The position numbers and the translations under genes were made by a program. The notes beneath the pieces are model-generated. The model worked only from the letters and a program-made list of their open reading frames with translations, searched no databases and was not told where the DNA came from. From Ferriphaselus amnicola (lineage in GTDB: Bacteria; Pseudomonadota; Gammaproteobacteria; Burkholderiales; Gallionellaceae), in the NCBI RefSeq assembly GCF_000974685.2, contig NZ_AP018738.1, positions 310,001 to 374,000 of the forward strand: 64,000 nt of DNA. The letters run 5' to 3'. This document shows, piece by piece, positions 62,951-64,000 of the stretch. Every line of letters begins with the position of its first letter. Position 1 is the first letter of the stretch.

Positions 62951-64000
62951 GCTTTCTCCTCGTTGTTGTGCTGGCTCTGCAACGCGGCCAGTTGTTTTTC
63001 CAGTTGTTTGATGCGGTGGGCGAAGTCGTCCAAGTGGCGCAATTGTGCGGCAGTCTTGCGCCACTCTTCTTTACGACTCAAGGGGAAGATGCCGGTGTAG
63101 CTGCCCGACTCGGTGATGGATTTACTCACCAGCGAGAAGGCAGAAATCTCCACGTTGTCGGCGATGTTCAAGTGGCCGATGATGCCCGCGCTACCTCCGA
63201 TGCAGCAATATTGGCCGATGGTGGTGCTGCCTGCGATACCGACGCAACCGGCGATGGCGGTGTGATCGCCGATGCGCACGTTATGCGCGATCTGAATCTG
63301 GTTGTCCAGCTTTACGTCGTCGCCGATCACGGTGTCGTCCAGCGCGCCCCGGTCGATGGTGGTGTTAGCACCGATCTCAACGTCGTTGCCAATGATTACG
63401 CGGCCGATCTGCGGAATCTTCAGCCAGTTACCTGCATCCCAAGCCAAACCGAAGCCGTCGGCGCCGATCACGGTGCCGGAATGGGCGATCAGCCGGTCAC
63501 CGATGACACAGCCATGATAGACGGTGACGTTGGGGTACAAGCGGCAATGATCGCCTATGACTACGCCGTTGCCGATGACGCAGCCAGCCATGATGACGCA
63601 GTGTTCGCCGATCTTTACATGCTTGCCGATGACCACGTTTGCGCCGATCTCGGTGCTTTCAGCAATCTCGGCGGACTCTTCAATGCTGGCAGAGTGATGG
63701 TTGCCCGGCTCAATAGCCGGCGAAGGATTGAGCAGCGCTGAGACCTTGGCGAAGCAGGCGTAAGGATTGGGGCTGACTAGGCGCGGCAGCCCTGTGGCAT
63801 CGGCATCGGCCTCGCTCACGATGACCGCGCTCGCACGTGTGGCTGCGAGTTGTGTGCGGTATCTGCTGTTGGTGAGGAAGCTGATCTGTCCGTGGCTGGC
63901 GCTGTCCAGCGTGCCTACTTGGTGGATGGTGGTGTCGGCATCACCCAACACTCGTCCGCCGAAACGTTCGGCCAGCTCTGCCAAACGGTAAGAAATGGAA
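62947..64000 (-). CDS. lpxD: UDP-3-O-acylglucosamine N-acyltransferase, N-terminus beyond window
   Basis: The frame runs from the stop at 62947 through the right edge. The visible 351 residues begin [15 protein letters not shown], so the true start is a few codons outside the window; an apparent TTG start at 63984 is inside the protein. An N-terminal uridine-binding domain is followed by many hexapeptide repeats ([12 protein letters not shown] and others), a catalytic His region ([15 protein letters not shown]) and a C-terminal coiled coil ([14 protein letters not shown]). It overlaps fabZ by four bases. Confidence 0.96.
   Translation of the reverse strand, partial: SISYRLAELAERFGGRVLGDADTTIHQVGTLDSASHGQISFLTNSRYRTQLAATRASAVIVSEADADATGLPRLVSPNPYACFAKVSALLNPSPAIEPGNHHSASIEESAEIAESTEIGANVVIGKHVKIGEHCVIMAGCVIGNGVVIGDHCRLYPNVTVYHGCVIGDRLIAHSGTVIGADGFGLAWDAGNWLKIPQIGRVIIGNDVEIGANTTIDRGALDDTVIGDDVKLDNQIQIAHNVRIGDHTAIAGCVGIAGSTTIGQYCCIGGSAGIIGHLNIADNVEISAFSLVSKSITESGSYTGIFPLSRKEEWRKTAAQLRHLDDFAHRIKQLEKQLAALQSQHNNEEKA

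Noticed and set aside
62968-63741. Plus-strand frame of 257 codons over lpxD
   Set aside because: The repeating Ala/Asp/Val pattern mirrors the hexapeptide repeats of lpxD read backwards.

Overview
The window reads as a chromosomal segment of a Gram-negative betaproteobacterium. The evidence is gene order (dusB-fis-purH; lpxD-fabZ-lpxA-lpxB-rnhB), a complete cbb3 oxidase locus next to fnr and hemN, and betaproteobacterial-type protein sequences. A microaerophilic member of Nitrosomonadales (Gallionellaceae-like) would fit, but that placement is inference. No rRNA, tRNA, CRISPR array or intact insertion sequence was seen.

Layout. 1-1870 is an AT-richer accessory patch. It holds a TIR-STAND protein cut by the left edge, a scrambled ORF6N/methyltransferase relic, and a structured intergenic stretch ending in a heptamer repeat. 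1871-7064 carries a membrane diguanylate cyclase and, divergently, a large DUF748/AsmA-like protein. 7078-18301 is a long run of plus-strand genes: a GDT1-type cation transporter, a DUF4197 protein, a MacAB-like four-gene exporter, a ubiquinone-type FAD hydroxylase, a DsbC-like isomerase, a VanZ protein, a 2Fe-2S ferredoxin, an alpha/beta hydrolase and a NodIJ-like ABC exporter. A lone response regulator follows. 18795-25004 (minus) is a CzcCBA/Cus-type metal efflux operon with a PII-like protein at its 3' end and a small exported protein at its 5' end.

25090-29657 holds dusB-fis-purH, a small secreted protein and purD. 29719-35337 holds slyX, tsaC, hemF, a serB-DUF815-flavoprotein operon and an RsuA-type pseudouridine synthase. 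35366-48955 is the respiratory centre: ccoNOQP, a 40-residue membrane protein, ccoGHIS, two unknown membrane proteins, fnr, and divergent hemN plus a nitronate-monooxygenase-like enzyme. FNR boxes lie at class II spacing before both ccoN and hemN, and the fnr product has the FNR cluster cysteines and DNA-reading residues. The locus therefore looks like a self-contained low-oxygen regulon that makes the oxidase, loads its copper and supplies oxygen-independent haem.

49014-57020 carries pirin, mnmA, a NUDIX hydrolase, a NarX/NarL-type two-component pair, glnD and map. 57245-59984 holds two glycine-zipper envelope proteins, rhlE with a long leader, and a small zinc-ribbon membrane protein. 59995-64000 is the lipid A block rnhB-lpxB-lpxA-fabZ-lpxD (minus strand), with lpxD cut by the right edge.

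The best candidates for something new are the truncated TIR-STAND gene, the PII-like protein lacking the uridylylation tyrosine beside the metal exporter, the 40-residue protein in the cbb3 operon, and the hairpin-rich element at 1560-1735.
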